A DNA stretch of 64,000 nucleotides, from NCBI GenBank assembly GCA_019414045.1, contig DXMW01000031.1, positions 31,712-95,711 on the forward strand. Direction: 5' to 3'. How positions within the stretch are numbered: position 1 is the first letter of the stretch; the number at the start of each line of letters is the position of its first letter. The position numbers and the translations under genes were made by a program. This DNA is from Collinsella sp. Lineage in GTDB: Bacteria > Actinomycetota > Coriobacteriia > Coriobacteriales > Coriobacteriaceae. Positions 50,401-59,171 of the stretch are shown piece by piece. Under the pieces are notes generated by a model. The model did no database searches. It saw nothing but the letters and a program-made list of their open reading frames with translations, and was not told the origin of the DNA.

Positions 50401-51525
50401 ATGGCACGTGCGCACAACTTCTCAGCTGGCCCGGCCGCGCTGCCTACAAGCGTGCTCGCCGAGATCGCCGACGAGATGATGGACTACCGCGGTTGTGGCA
50501 TGTCCGTGCTCGAGATGAGCCATCGATCTAGCATGTACCAGCAGATTATCGACGACGCCGAGGCAACCCTGCGTCGTCTGCTGAGCATCCCCGACAACTA
50601 CCGTGTCCTGTTTTTGCAGGGCGGCGCCACGCTGCAGTTTGCGGGCATCCCCATGAACCTCATGCGCCGCGGGCGCGCCGGCTACATCGTGACCGGCAAC
50701 TTTGCCAACAAGGCATACAAAGAAGCCGCCAAGTACGGCGAGGCCGTGCTGCTCGCGAGCTCCAAGGACACCAATTTCGACCGCATACCCACCATGGCCG
50801 ACGTCAACGCGCGCATTGCCGCCGAGGCCGCAAGCAACGGGCTCGACTACGTCTACATCTGCCAGAACAACACCATCTTTGGCACCATGTACCACGAGCT
50901 GCCCGACTGCGGCGACGTACCGCTGGTCGCCGATGTCTCGAGCTGCTTCCTGTCGCAGCCGCTCGACGTCGAGCGCTACGGACTCATCTACGCCGGCGCG
51001 CAGAAAAACGCCGGCGCTGCGGGTGTGACCGTGGTCATCGTGCGCAACGACCTCATCGCAGATGGCCCCGCCTTTGCGCAGACGCCGCAGTACATGGACC
51101 TCAAGACCCAGGCCGCCAAGGGCTCCATGCTCAACACGCCCAACACCTTTGGCATCTACGTGTGCGGCAAGGTGTTCCGTTGGGTTGAGCAGACCGGCGG
51201 ACTTGCCGCCATGGCCGAGCGCAACTGGGCCAAGGCCAACCTGCTCTATGACCTGCTCGAACACAGCGAGCTGTTCCATAGCACCACGCAAGCCGAAAGC
51301 CGCTCCATCGCCAACGTCACCTTCCGTACCGGCGACGCCGAACTCGACGCGGCCTTTGTCGCAGGCGCGGCCAAGCACCAGATTCAAAACGTCAAGGGCC
51401 ATCGCCTGGTGGGCGGTATGCGCGCCAGCGTCTACAACGCCGTAACCATGGAAGACGTGCAGGCACTGGCCTCGTACATGAAGGACTTCGAAGCGCAGCA
51501 TAGTTTGAGTCCGCGATCTAACTAG
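50401..51525 (+). CDS. serC: Phosphoserine aminotransferase
   Basis: A 374-residue PLP enzyme that converts 3-phosphohydroxypyruvate to phosphoserine, the second step of serine synthesis, and also acts in vitamin B6 synthesis. Family segments NFSAGPAALP, SVLEMSHRS, LFLQGGATLQF, YICQNNTIFGT and GAQKNAGAAG (PLP lysine near residue 202) are intact, as is GGMRASVYNAV at the end. It is the first gene of a serC-serA operon with a 72-base gap. Confidence 0.96.
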   Translation: MARAHNFSAGPAALPTSVLAEIADEMMDYRGCGMSVLEMSHRSSMYQQIIDDAEATLRRLLSIPDNYRVLFLQGGATLQFAGIPMNLMRRGRAGYIVTGNFANKAYKEAAKYGEAVLLASSKDTNFDRIPTMADVNARIAAEAASNGLDYVYICQNNTIFGTMYHELPDCGDVPLVADVSSCFLSQPLDVERYGLIYAGAQKNAGAAGVTVVIVRNDLIADGPAFAQTPQYMDLKTQAAKGSMLNTPNTFGIYVCGKVFRWVEQTGGLAAMAERNWAKANLLYDLLEHSELFHSTTQAESRSIANVTFRTGDAELDAAFVAGAAKHQIQNVKGHRLVGGMRASVYNAVTMEDVQALASYMKDFEAQHSLSPRSN

Positions 51526-51597
51526 CCCGCAACACGCGGGCCGACAAGCCACCTCAGACCACCCTGTTTAGATCAAAACCTGCTAAGGAGTTTTTCC

Positions 51598-52761
51598 ATG
51601 CGTAAGATTAAGACCATCGACGACATCACCAAAGACGGCAAAGTCGAGTTTGGCGAGGGCTACGAGTTTGTGGGCACCGCCGAGGAGGCCGACGCTATCC
51701 TGATGCGCTCCACCGACCTGCACGGCTACGAGCTGCCCGAGGGCATCCGCGCCATCGCCCGCTGCGGCGCCGGCGTCAACAACATCCCCGTCGAGGAGTA
51801 CGCCAGAAAGGGCGTCGTCGTCTTTAACTCCCCCGGTGCCAACAGCAACGCCGTCAAGGAGCTCGTCCTGGGCATGCTGGTGCTTTCGAGCCGCGGCGTC
51901 GTGCAGTCGATGAACTGGGTGCGCAACAACGCCGACGACCCCGAGATCCAGGTCGATGCCGAGAAGGCCAAGAAGGCCTTTGTGGGCCGCGAGCTCAAGG
52001 GCAAGCGCATCGGCGTCATCGGCCTGGGCAACGTAGGCTCCAAGGTCGCCAACGCCTGTGTCGACCTGGGCATGGACGTTTACGGCTACGATCCGTTCAT
52101 TTCCGTCGAGCACGCGTGGGTGCTGAGCCGCGAGGTGCAGCGCGTGGGCACGCTCGAGGATCTGTGCCGCGGCTGCGACTACCTCACCGTGCACGTGCCC
52201 AGCAAGGCCGATACCATCGGCATGATCAGCACCGAGCAGATCGACCTGCTGGCCCCGGACGCCGTGCTCATCAACTACGCGCGCGAGACCATCATTGACG
52301 AGGACGCCGTCGACGCTGCCCTGCGCGAGGGCAAGCTCAGCTGGTTTAGCTGCGACTTTGCCACGCCCAAGACCGTCAAGATGCCCAACACGTTTATCAC
52401 CACGCATTCGGGCGCCGGCACCGGCGAGGCCGAGGCCAACTGCGCCGACATGGCCATCAGCGAGCTCAAAGATTACCTGGAAAACGGCAACATCGCGCAC
52501 AGCGTCAACTACCCCACCTGCAGCATGGGCAAGGCGCGCGCCGCAAGCCGCATTGCCTGCCTGCATGCCAACGTGCCCAACATGATCGGCCAGATCACGG
52601 CCATTCTCGCCAAGGACAACGCCAACGTGCAGCGCATGACCAACGAGTCCGCTGGCGAGAACGCCTACACCATGTTCGACACCGATGAGCACCTGGACGG
52701 CAGCACGATCGAGGCACTTAAGCAAATTCCGTCGATGTATCGTGTGCGCGTGATTAAATAG
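51598..52761 (+). CDS. serA: D-3-phosphoglycerate dehydrogenase
   Basis: A 387-residue NAD-dependent enzyme, the first step of serine synthesis. The substrate segment IARCGAGVNNIPVEEYARKG, the Rossmann GLGNVGSKVANACVDLG and the helix HVPSKADTIGMIS are clear. A short C-terminal ACT domain (NVPNMIGQITAILAKDNANV) probably mediates serine feedback. The protein is the compact type, without the extra domain of the mycobacterial form. AAGGAG precedes the ATG. Together with serC it supplies phosphoserine; serB is not in the window. Confidence 0.95.
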   Translation: MRKIKTIDDITKDGKVEFGEGYEFVGTAEEADAILMRSTDLHGYELPEGIRAIARCGAGVNNIPVEEYARKGVVVFNSPGANSNAVKELVLGMLVLSSRGVVQSMNWVRNNADDPEIQVDAEKAKKAFVGRELKGKRIGVIGLGNVGSKVANACVDLGMDVYGYDPFISVEHAWVLSREVQRVGTLEDLCRGCDYLTVHVPSKADTIGMISTEQIDLLAPDAVLINYARETIIDEDAVDAALREGKLSWFSCDFATPKTVKMPNTFITTHSGAGTGEAEANCADMAISELKDYLENGNIAHSVNYPTCSMGKARAASRIACLHANVPNMIGQITAILAKDNANVQRMTNESAGENAYTMFDTDEHLDGSTIEALKQIPSMYRVRVIK

Positions 52762-52800
52762 CGCCGGCGCCAATCCTGCCAGACAGACCACGAAGCCCAT

Positions 52801-52836
52801 TCGGCCCCCGTTTTCACGAAACGGGGGCCGATTTTG
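52801..52836 (+). terminator. Terminator of the serC-serA operon
   Basis: TCGGCCCCCGTTTC and GAAACGGGGGCCGA form a long stem, followed by TTTTGTT. Confidence 0.93.
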
Positions 52837-53108
52837 TTGCTCCGGACGACTTTAAAATGATACCCAGAACAAGTTTTTTCAGATAATCGATAGTGAGGCT
52901 CAAGTCGCTAAGCACACCCGCTTTGATAAACAGCTTTATCAGGGACTTTAGTAGGTAAAAATCGATCTCTATGTGCCGAATGTAAGTTGACTGTCCATTT
53001 TCCGAAACAACTTATTCTAGATAGCATTTTTAAGGCCCCTCCAAGGCGAAATATAAGTCTTTTTGTGACCAAAACTCTAGTCCGCGCGACCGTTTTCCAC
53101 CCGCGCGG
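52837..53108. other. AT-rich intergenic region after serA
   Basis: No gene is visible in these 272 bases. Near the end CCGCGCG and CGCGCGG arms (about 53083-53107) form a hairpin that may end the minus-strand gene at 53109. Its T run is weak. A TTTTAAGGCCCCT stretch resembles GGTTAGGCCCCT at about 62330, in front of the other nuclease-like gene. Confidence 0.45.
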
Positions 53109-54158
53109 CTACATTCCTGCCCAATCGATAAAAATCTCCTCACGAAGCCGCCGTTCGAGCTCCTGCTGTCGCGGCGTCTTGTCTTTCAGCGGCACATCGA
53201 GATAGGACATGATGAGCTCCATCACCACGCGGAAGGCATCGAAGTCGGCCAGCTGACCATAGGTCATCAGAACGACGGGATATCCCATGGCTTGCAAGGC
53301 CGTCGTTCGATCGGAGTCCGAGATCTTGGATTCAATGGATCCGTGAATGGCTTTACCTTGGCATTCAACCAGACACTCTCGACTGCCGTCCTTATTTGCC
53401 AGCAGGATATCGGCATAGCGCCTATCAAGCCCCGAAATCAGGCGGGCGCTGCGCGTCATACGAATCTCGACGTTATTGGTAAGGCGCAGGCCTTCGCCGC
53501 CGCGCAACCTCGTAAGGCCAAACAGCATCGAAGCCTGGACCTCAAGCGGCGATGCCGCCACCCCCGTAATGCATTTCGCGGCACGTGTGAACGATTTAGC
53601 ACCGCGGAGCCCCGGGATCTTATCGACGTACTCTGTAAGTTCAGAGAACTCGATCAAGGGCGGTCGTTTCCACAGGTCCGTTGGATTCCCCGAGGCATCC
53701 TTTACATTTTCCCAACCCAACCGTGCGTCACCCCACCGGTCCCCATATGCCTGCACAAGTGCCGACTTTACCTGAGGCGCAATCTTGCACACGGCAAAGG
53801 TGCCGCACATCTCATACATGCACATGATTAAACGCTCGTTTGAGACCGAGGAAGCCAGGGTCAGCAGGGTAAAGAGCGGGGACGCGACATCGAGGCCAAA
53901 CTCTGTCTGTCGCATGGAATCAAACGGCCTCTCCCCGTTCCAAACATGCCTGACAATGCGATCGCCCTTACGTCCGCAGCTGCCCTGCGCCAACACGTGT
54001 AACGGGGTGCCCAGGAAATGCGTGACGAGCGGATGCTCACATAGGTGCTCCCTGCGCGGATCGTCCGCAGAATCGGGCAGGTCCGGCATTATTGCCAAGA
54101 CCTGTGGAGGTATCCGGTGATACCGAAAGGCAGATATGTCGCACAGCATGTCGTCCAT
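53109..54158 (-). CDS. Unknown protein with a PD-(D/E)xK-like C-terminal region
   Basis: I do not recognise a named family for this 349-residue product. The C-terminal third has the pattern RRYADILLANKDGSRECLVECQGKAIHG, in which Asp, Glu and Lys are spaced as in restriction-nuclease-fold enzymes. A QAMGYPVVLMTYGQL segment typical of the following strand comes next. The N-terminal part (DISAFRYHRIPPQVLA; HPLVTHFLGTPLHVL) resembles Coriobacteria-specific proteins of the DUF559/AbiEi-like type. I start at ATG 54158, which lacks a good ribosome site; the frame stays open far upstream but runs into the divergent peptidase gene. It may be a distant relative of 62398-63588. Confidence 0.62.
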   Translation of the reverse strand: MDDMLCDISAFRYHRIPPQVLAIMPDLPDSADDPRREHLCEHPLVTHFLGTPLHVLAQGSCGRKGDRIVRHVWNGERPFDSMRQTEFGLDVASPLFTLLTLASSVSNERLIMCMYEMCGTFAVCKIAPQVKSALVQAYGDRWGDARLGWENVKDASGNPTDLWKRPPLIEFSELTEYVDKIPGLRGAKSFTRAAKCITGVAASPLEVQASMLFGLTRLRGGEGLRLTNNVEIRMTRSARLISGLDRRYADILLANKDGSRECLVECQGKAIHGSIESKISDSDRTTALQAMGYPVVLMTYGQLADFDAFRVVMELIMSYLDVPLKDKTPRQQELERRLREEIFIDWAGM

Positions 54159-54264
54159 GAAGGGTACGTACCCACCGCGTCGTTTGTGAACCCGCTCGGA
54201 CGGCAAACGCGCTGGCTCGGCCTGCGAACGGTAAATACTGCCACGCCCACGTCGCGGATCTCTC

Positions 54265-54315
54265 AGGAGGCTTACAATCGGTTTGGAAAGCAAACTGATT
54301 GTAAGGTTGCATATG
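54265..54315 (+). promoter_or_regulatory. Ribosome site separated from the start codon by a hairpin
   Basis: AGGAGG (54265-54270) is followed at once by the inverted repeat CTTACAATC-GTTTG / CAAAC-GATTGTAAG (54271-54305), then seven bases and the ATG at 54313. Folding the hairpin would bring the ribosome site to normal distance. A TTG at 54283 is the alternative start. The dyad could equally be an operator. Confidence 0.5.
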
Positions 54316-55533
54316 GTTGATGAGGACTTTGCCTGGCGGCTTGCGCAGGAGCTTGTGCGGATCGACAGCTCAGACCCGGGCGCGTATGAGGATGAAATTG
54401 AGCGCTTCATTAAGAGGCTCATTGAGCAGCAGCTGGCACAACTTGATAGTTCTGCGCTCGATGCCGTGCAGATTGAGGAGCTCGAAGTGCTGCCCGGGCG
54501 CCGCAACCTTAAAGTCACCGTGCCGGGCCAAAGCGACGAGCCGCGGCTGATCTATATCTGCCACATGGATACCGTCACCTTGGGCGATGGCTGGGACGCA
54601 GACATCGAACCGCTTGGGGCGGTTGTGCGCGACGATAAACTCTATGGCCGCGGTGCCTGCGATATGAAGGGTGGCCTGGCCTGCGCCATTGCCGCACTGG
54701 TCCATACGCTCGAGCGCGTGGCGGCGGATGGCGCGCTGCCACGCCGCGGCTTTTCGCTCATCTGCTCGGTCGACGAGGAAGACTTCATGCGCGGCTCAGA
54801 GGCCGCGATCGATGCTGGCTGGGTCGGCTCGCGCGAATGGGTGCTGGACACCGAGCCCACCGACGGGCAGATCCAGGTGGCGCACAAGGGTCGCACGTGG
54901 TTCGAGATCGAGATGGCCGGCGTCACGGCTCATGCAAGCCAGCCTTGGAAGGGCGCCGACGCCGTCGCCGCCATAGCCGAGGTCGTGTGCTCGCTTCGTC
55001 GCACGTTTGCGACGCTGCCTTTACATGAGGAGCTGGGGCCATCGACCATCACGTTTGGACAGATCGAGGGTGGCTACCGTCCCTATGTCGTGCCCGACCA
55101 CGCTAAGGTCTGGGTCGATATGCGCCTGACCCCGCCGACCGATACGGCCGCCGCGACGCGCATGGTAGAGCAGGCCATTGTCGCCGCCGAAGCCGCGGTC
55201 CCAGGCTGCCATGGAAGCTATACCGTGACAGGCGACCGCCCCGCCATCGAGCGCGATCCGGCCTCTCACCTTCTAGCTGCGCTCAAGTGCGCAGCAGACG
55301 ATGTGACGGGCACGGACACGACCGTCGGCTTCTTTACCGGCTACACCGACACTGCCGTCATTGCCGGCAAGACGGGAAACCGCAACTGCATGAGCTATGG
55401 CCCCGGGTCGCTCGCGCTCGCGCACAAGCCCAACGAATATGTGCCCCACGCCGACATCGTTCGCTGCCAACAGGTGCTGATCGCGCTCGCCGACAATACA
55501 CTCTGGGGCGCGGATAGCCAAGTTGGGGCATAA
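54313..55533 (+). CDS. M20-family metallopeptidase (ArgE/DapE-like)
   Basis: The 406-residue enzyme has the M20 dizinc motifs: YICHMDTVTLGDGW (His and Asp), GRGACDMKGGLA (bridging Asp), SVDEEDFMRGS (catalytic Glu-Glu), VLDTEPTDG, and MSYGPGSLALAHKPNEYV with the last His. The dimerisation insert follows AHKGRTWFEIEMAGVTAHAS. Members deacylate acetylornithine or succinyl-diaminopimelate, or cleave small peptides; the substrate is not clear. The start is discussed at 54265-54315. It is followed by a DUF1015-like gene after 39 bases. Confidence 0.88.
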   Translation: MVDEDFAWRLAQELVRIDSSDPGAYEDEIERFIKRLIEQQLAQLDSSALDAVQIEELEVLPGRRNLKVTVPGQSDEPRLIYICHMDTVTLGDGWDADIEPLGAVVRDDKLYGRGACDMKGGLACAIAALVHTLERVAADGALPRRGFSLICSVDEEDFMRGSEAAIDAGWVGSREWVLDTEPTDGQIQVAHKGRTWFEIEMAGVTAHASQPWKGADAVAAIAEVVCSLRRTFATLPLHEELGPSTITFGQIEGGYRPYVVPDHAKVWVDMRLTPPTDTAAATRMVEQAIVAAEAAVPGCHGSYTVTGDRPAIERDPASHLLAALKCAADDVTGTDTTVGFFTGYTDTAVIAGKTGNRNCMSYGPGSLALAHKPNEYVPHADIVRCQQVLIALADNTLWGADSQVGA

Positions 55534-55572
55534 TAAGCCGCGAACAAACCGACTCGCGCGTTAGGACCGCCC

Positions 55573-56256
55573 ATGAAAGCACTTCCGTTTCCCTGCATCC
55601 GCCCGGCTCAGGACCGCGTGCTCGAGGCGTTGCCTGCAATGGGCAGCATCCTGAACGGCAACGATGCTCTGCGCGGAGCCATTGCCGATGGCCTGATGCT
55701 CAAGGATCCAGGCGCGGCGTATTACGTGTACGAATGCTCGGGTGAGCCGGGTCGCGTGACGGGCGTCGTGGCGATTTGCCCGACGAGTGTACTTGCGGGC
55801 GGCAAGGGCGATGCCAGCGCTGACGTGGCCGCCGCTGCGCACGCGATCGCCGAACTCAAAGTTCAGCCTCGTCCCGTGTCGCTCGCTTACGAGGCCTCGC
55901 CCGTCATGGATATCATCCTGGGCGCCGCCAAAGAGGGTGCGTCGCTCTACGCCGTCACCGACCCCGCGGGCATTACGCACCGCGCGTGGGAGGTCAAGCG
56001 CGAGGACGCCGTCGGGGCCATCCGCGCTATGCTCGACCAAGCACCGGAGCCGGCACTAGCCGACGACCCCGCCTACGCCGCCGCTCTGACCGGGGCGTCG
56101 CAGCTGCTAGCCGATGAGGCCCGTGCCGCCGGAACGTACACCGGCAAGGAGCCGTTCAACTTTACCGTTGCCGTGCTCTTCCCCGCCGCGCAGGTCAGCG
56201 GCGCCGCGCCGCAGGTTCCGACGGGTCTGCTCACGCACCAGGTCGCGCGGTTCTAG
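55573..56256 (+). CDS. Unknown protein, N-terminal resemblance to DUF1015
   Basis: The 227-residue product starts with ALPFPCIRPAQDRVLEALPAMG and has DPGAAYYVYECSGEPGRVTGVVAI. This is the pattern of DUF1015 proteins, which are normally about 400 residues. The conserved second half of that family is not obvious, so this may be a short variant or only a weak match. No signal peptide or membrane helix is visible. It is co-transcribed with the M20 peptidase and closed by a strong terminator. Confidence 0.65.
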   Translation: MKALPFPCIRPAQDRVLEALPAMGSILNGNDALRGAIADGLMLKDPGAAYYVYECSGEPGRVTGVVAICPTSVLAGGKGDASADVAAAAHAIAELKVQPRPVSLAYEASPVMDIILGAAKEGASLYAVTDPAGITHRAWEVKREDAVGAIRAMLDQAPEPALADDPAYAAALTGASQLLADEARAAGTYTGKEPFNFTVAVLFPAAQVSGAAPQVPTGLLTHQVARF

Positions 56257-56300
56257 CAAGACCAGACCGCCCAGCACAAAAATCGGCAGCTCAACAAACA

Positions 56301-56341
56301 GGGGCGGAGATGCAGCAGGTACATGCATCTCCGCCCCTTTT
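56301..56341 (+). terminator. Terminator after the DUF1015-like gene
   Basis: GGGGCGGAGATGCA and its exact complement enclose a 9-base loop and are followed by TTTT. Confidence 0.92.
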
Positions 56342-56383
56342 GCGTCGAGAAGTTAGCCGACGACCCGTGCCGCCGCGCTCGCG

Positions 56384-57019
56384 TTATCCGCGCTGCGGAC
56401 CCGCTACCGCCACCAGCGGCTCAAGACCCAACTCGCGCGCATAATCTTCCTGCGTAAAGACTTCGACCAGTTCAAACGTGTCAGTCGCATCGCCAAACGC
56501 AAAATGCAGCACCGAGCAATTGCCCGGCACGCGCTCGCGCTCGTCGGCTGCCGCTCCCCTCACGTGGTCCAAAAACTCCTTGATGGCCGAGGCATGGCTC
56601 ACCGCGAGCACGCACGAGTGGTCCGGGCGTCGCATCAAATCGGTCAACGTCGCCACCATGCGCTCGCGCACCTGCATCTGCCCCTCGCCGCCAAACTGGC
56701 AGTAGAAGTCACGCCATGGGCGCTCGGGCATGAGCATCACGCGCTCGGCCTCAAAGTCGCCAAAGAACCACTCACGCAGGCCGTCCAGGCGCTCGTACGC
56801 CAAGCCCGGCCACATGTTGGCGATAGTCTGCTCGGTGCGATGAAGCGTGGAGGTGTAGGCATGGTCGGGCTCGATGCCGCGCGCACGTAAAAACATGCCG
56901 GCGCGCGCCGCCTGGTCGCAACCCAACTGCGTAAGCGGCGAATCACTCCACCCCTGAATGATACGCTTAAGGTTGAATATCGTCTGTCCATGACGGACCA
57001 GATACAGATCTTTATTCAT
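56384..57019 (-). CDS. Histidine phosphatase (phosphoglycerate-mutase-like), copy 2
   Basis: The 211-residue protein has the RHG motif DLYLVRHGQTIFN near the N-terminus with the phospho-accepting His, STLHRTEQT, REWFFGDFE with the acid, and VLAVSHASAIKEF with the second His. These are the four residues of histidine phosphatases. The substrate could be a phosphosugar, alpha-ribazole phosphate or 3-phosphoglycerate. ATG 57019 has AAGGA upstream. It lies 17 bases after a paralogous gene and is clearly a tandem duplicate. Confidence 0.88.
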   Translation of the reverse strand: MNKDLYLVRHGQTIFNLKRIIQGWSDSPLTQLGCDQAARAGMFLRARGIEPDHAYTSTLHRTEQTIANMWPGLAYERLDGLREWFFGDFEAERVMLMPERPWRDFYCQFGGEGQMQVRERMVATLTDLMRRPDHSCVLAVSHASAIKEFLDHVRGAAADERERVPGNCSVLHFAFGDATDTFELVEVFTQEDYARELGLEPLVAVAGPQRG

Positions 57020-57036
57020 AGGGGTCCTTTCGTTCG

Positions 57037-57579
57037 TTACCAACCCAAGAGCGAAAACGCCCCGTCGCAATAGCCAAAATGAAGCACGGCACCGTTGTCG
57101 GGCAGCTCTCCCCCGCCAGTCACATACTCAAGAAACTCCTGGCAGGCTGAGCCGTGGGAAACCGCCAGCACGCAGTCGTGCTGCGGCCGGGCCATGATGT
57201 GGGACAGTGCCGCAACCATACGCGACTGGAGCTGCACTTCCGACTCGCCACCAAAGGCCACCGGATAATCGCCCCAGGGCTGCGGCGGCATCTCGCGATT
57301 TGATGTGCCCTCCAGCGAGCCAAAATGCCACTCACGCAGGTCATCGACCAGCTCAATGGAACGGCCCTCGCCAACGATAAGCTCGGCCGTAGACCGCGCC
57401 CGCCCCAACGGAGACGAATACACATGGTCAAAGGTCACGCCGCGGTCCTCGAACGCCGTACGCGCCGTCAGCGCCTGCTCGCGCCCGCGCGCCGTAAGCG
57501 GCGAATCGTGCCAGCCCTGCAAAATGCTCTGCACATTGAGCTCAGTCTGCCCATGCCGCACCAAATACAAATCTGCCAC
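57037..57579 (-). CDS. Histidine phosphatase (phosphoglycerate-mutase-like), copy 1
   Basis: The 180-residue protein has ADLYLVRHGQTELN (residues 2-15), SSPLGRARSTAELI, REWHFGSLEG and VLAVSHGSACQEF, the complete catalytic set of the histidine phosphatase family. It shares LYLVRHGQT, QGW.DSPLT, REW.FG and FGGE segments with the next gene, which indicates an old duplication. The start is a GTG preceded by AGGAGG at four bases. Both genes form a two-gene operon. Confidence 0.88.
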   Translation of the reverse strand: MADLYLVRHGQTELNVQSILQGWHDSPLTARGREQALTARTAFEDRGVTFDHVYSSPLGRARSTAELIVGEGRSIELVDDLREWHFGSLEGTSNREMPPQPWGDYPVAFGGESEVQLQSRMVAALSHIMARPQHDCVLAVSHGSACQEFLEYVTGGGELPDNGAVLHFGYCDGAFSLLGW

Positions 57580-57593
57580 ACGCCCTCCTCTCG

Positions 57594-57632
57594 CACCACC
57601 GCAAAGGGGACAGGCACCTTTGTGGTGGTTTA
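57594..57632. terminator. Terminator-like repeat hairpin, copy 6
   Basis: ACCACCGCAAAG and CTTTGTGGTGGT enclose GGGACAGGCAC, with one mismatch in the stem. It lies downstream of the minus-strand nitroreductase gene and just upstream of the first phosphatase. The flanking T run is degraded. Confidence 0.8.
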
Positions 57633-57661
57633 CCGCCGGATCACACCGCGGTGACGCTCAA

Positions 57662-58333
57662 CTACACCAGCACGTCGGCGAGCGAACGCTTGGGTACGTG
57701 GTGCACCTGTGCCTCGTCGCGCCAATAATTGATGGAGCCATCGGGGTTGGAATCGATCGCATCGATCACCTGTATCTCGGCCGGAACGCCAAAGGCCATG
57801 ATCAGCTTGAGCTCATACTTGTCGTTATCGAGCCCCATGGCATCGATCACGTGGGGCGTAAAGGCCTTGAACATGCAGGCTGCCACCTCGGGCGTGGCGC
57901 TGCGGGCGGCGAGCATCATCGTCTGTGCGGCAATGCCCGTGTCGACCTCAGTAATGGGAGCGACAGGCTTGCCCGGAACGGCGCGCTCGGCCAGAATCGC
58001 GATGTAGCCGGTCGGGCGCTCACCCTCGGCAGGACCCGGCCAACCCTTAAGTGCGCCGGCCCATGCGAGCTCGTCAAATACACGCGCGCAATCCTCGGCA
58101 CCGCTCACCACGTGAAAACGCAGACACTGAGCATTGGCACCACACGGGGTCAGGTGCGCCAGTTCCGCCAGCTCGAGCAAAAACTCGCGCGGCACGCGCA
58201 TGGACTCGTCAAAGCGACGGCACGTGCGGGCGCGACGAACCAACGCATCAAACGCGTCCAAGCCGAGCTTTTCGCGGCCCTGCTTTGCCATCGATTCTGC
58301 GCTTACCGGCGCCGCGGGAACTGTTTCGTTCAT
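57662..58333 (-). CDS. Nitroreductase-family protein
   Basis: A 223-residue flavin-dependent oxidoreductase of the nitroreductase superfamily. RRARTCRRFDESMRVPREFLLEL is the FMN-binding start and LTPCGANAQCLRFHVV carries the phosphate-binding part. DTGIAAQTMMLAARS and KLIMAFGVPAE follow. The second half (YWRDEAQVHHVPKRSLADVLV) matches the subgroup lacking a ferredoxin domain. ATG 58333 with GGGGG upstream is preferred; an open frame extends further without a site. Confidence 0.88.
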   Translation of the reverse strand: MNETVPAAPVSAESMAKQGREKLGLDAFDALVRRARTCRRFDESMRVPREFLLELAELAHLTPCGANAQCLRFHVVSGAEDCARVFDELAWAGALKGWPGPAEGERPTGYIAILAERAVPGKPVAPITEVDTGIAAQTMMLAARSATPEVAACMFKAFTPHVIDAMGLDNDKYELKLIMAFGVPAEIQVIDAIDSNPDGSINYWRDEAQVHHVPKRSLADVLV

Positions 58334-58568
58334 AGGGACCCCCAATACAAGCCAATTGTCCTTAGGAAAATCTAACCTAAAACGTAGGCAATAACGAACA
58401 GGGCTGCAATGTTCTACACCTGTTGAATAGAAAATCGCGACGTGGGGAACAACGGAAACAATTCGGGGCCTTTGGGTTACGTTTCGCCCTCCCCGACCCA
58501 TACGTCAGCGCCCTTAGGGGATACTGGTTGTAACGATCAAGGCTTACGCCGCACGGAAAGGAGACATT

Positions 58569-59171
58569 ATGGGCATCTTTAAGAACGATGACCAAAAATC
58601 GAGCCAGTTTGGATTTGACGAGAAAAGCATGGCGGGCAAAGCCGTCAAGGCCGTACGCTGGATCTACGCCATCACGGGCGTCGTGGCGCTCATTGCTGGC
58701 ATCGCGCTGCTTTTTGCACCCGCCAAGTCCCTCGTCTTCCTAACGACCGTCTTGGGCTTCTACTTTGTGATCACGGCCGCGATCAGGCTGTTTACCGCTG
58801 TTTTCGAGCCACTGCTGCCCACCGGCTGGCGCGTGACGAGCATCATCTCCAACCTACTCATTATCTTGGGCGGCGTCATAATCCTGCGCAACCAGGCCTT
58901 CTCGACCGCGACGCTCACCACGATGGTGGTTATCGTGGCCGGCTTTGGCTGGATCGTCGAAGGTGTCATGTCCATTCTGGAGTCCGAGCTTTCGTCCAAC
59001 CGTGCCCTCGCCATCCTGAGCGGCGCGCTCTCCATCATCGCCGGCATGTTCGTGTTTATCTATCCGCTGTGGTCGGCCAAGATGCTCGTCATCTTTAGCG
59101 GCGCCGCACTGCTGGTGTTTGGCGTAACGCTGATTGTTCGCGCTATTCAATTTGGCAAACTGGTGCACTAG
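58569..59171 (+). CDS. DUF308 (HdeD-like) membrane protein
   Basis: The 200-residue protein has about six hydrophobic helices in three DUF308 repeats. Typical parts are RWIYAITGVVALIAGIALLF, LGFYFVITAAIRLF and IISNLLIILGGVIIL. Such proteins are linked to acid and membrane stress in E. coli (HdeD) but are poorly known. A strong ribosome site (GGAAAGGAGA) precedes the ATG. The stop codon TAG is followed at once by the ATG of the next gene, so the two are translationally coupled. Confidence 0.87.
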   Translation: MGIFKNDDQKSSQFGFDEKSMAGKAVKAVRWIYAITGVVALIAGIALLFAPAKSLVFLTTVLGFYFVITAAIRLFTAVFEPLLPTGWRVTSIISNLLIILGGVIILRNQAFSTATLTTMVVIVAGFGWIVEGVMSILESELSSNRALAILSGALSIIAGMFVFIYPLWSAKMLVIFSGAALLVFGVTLIVRAIQFGKLVH

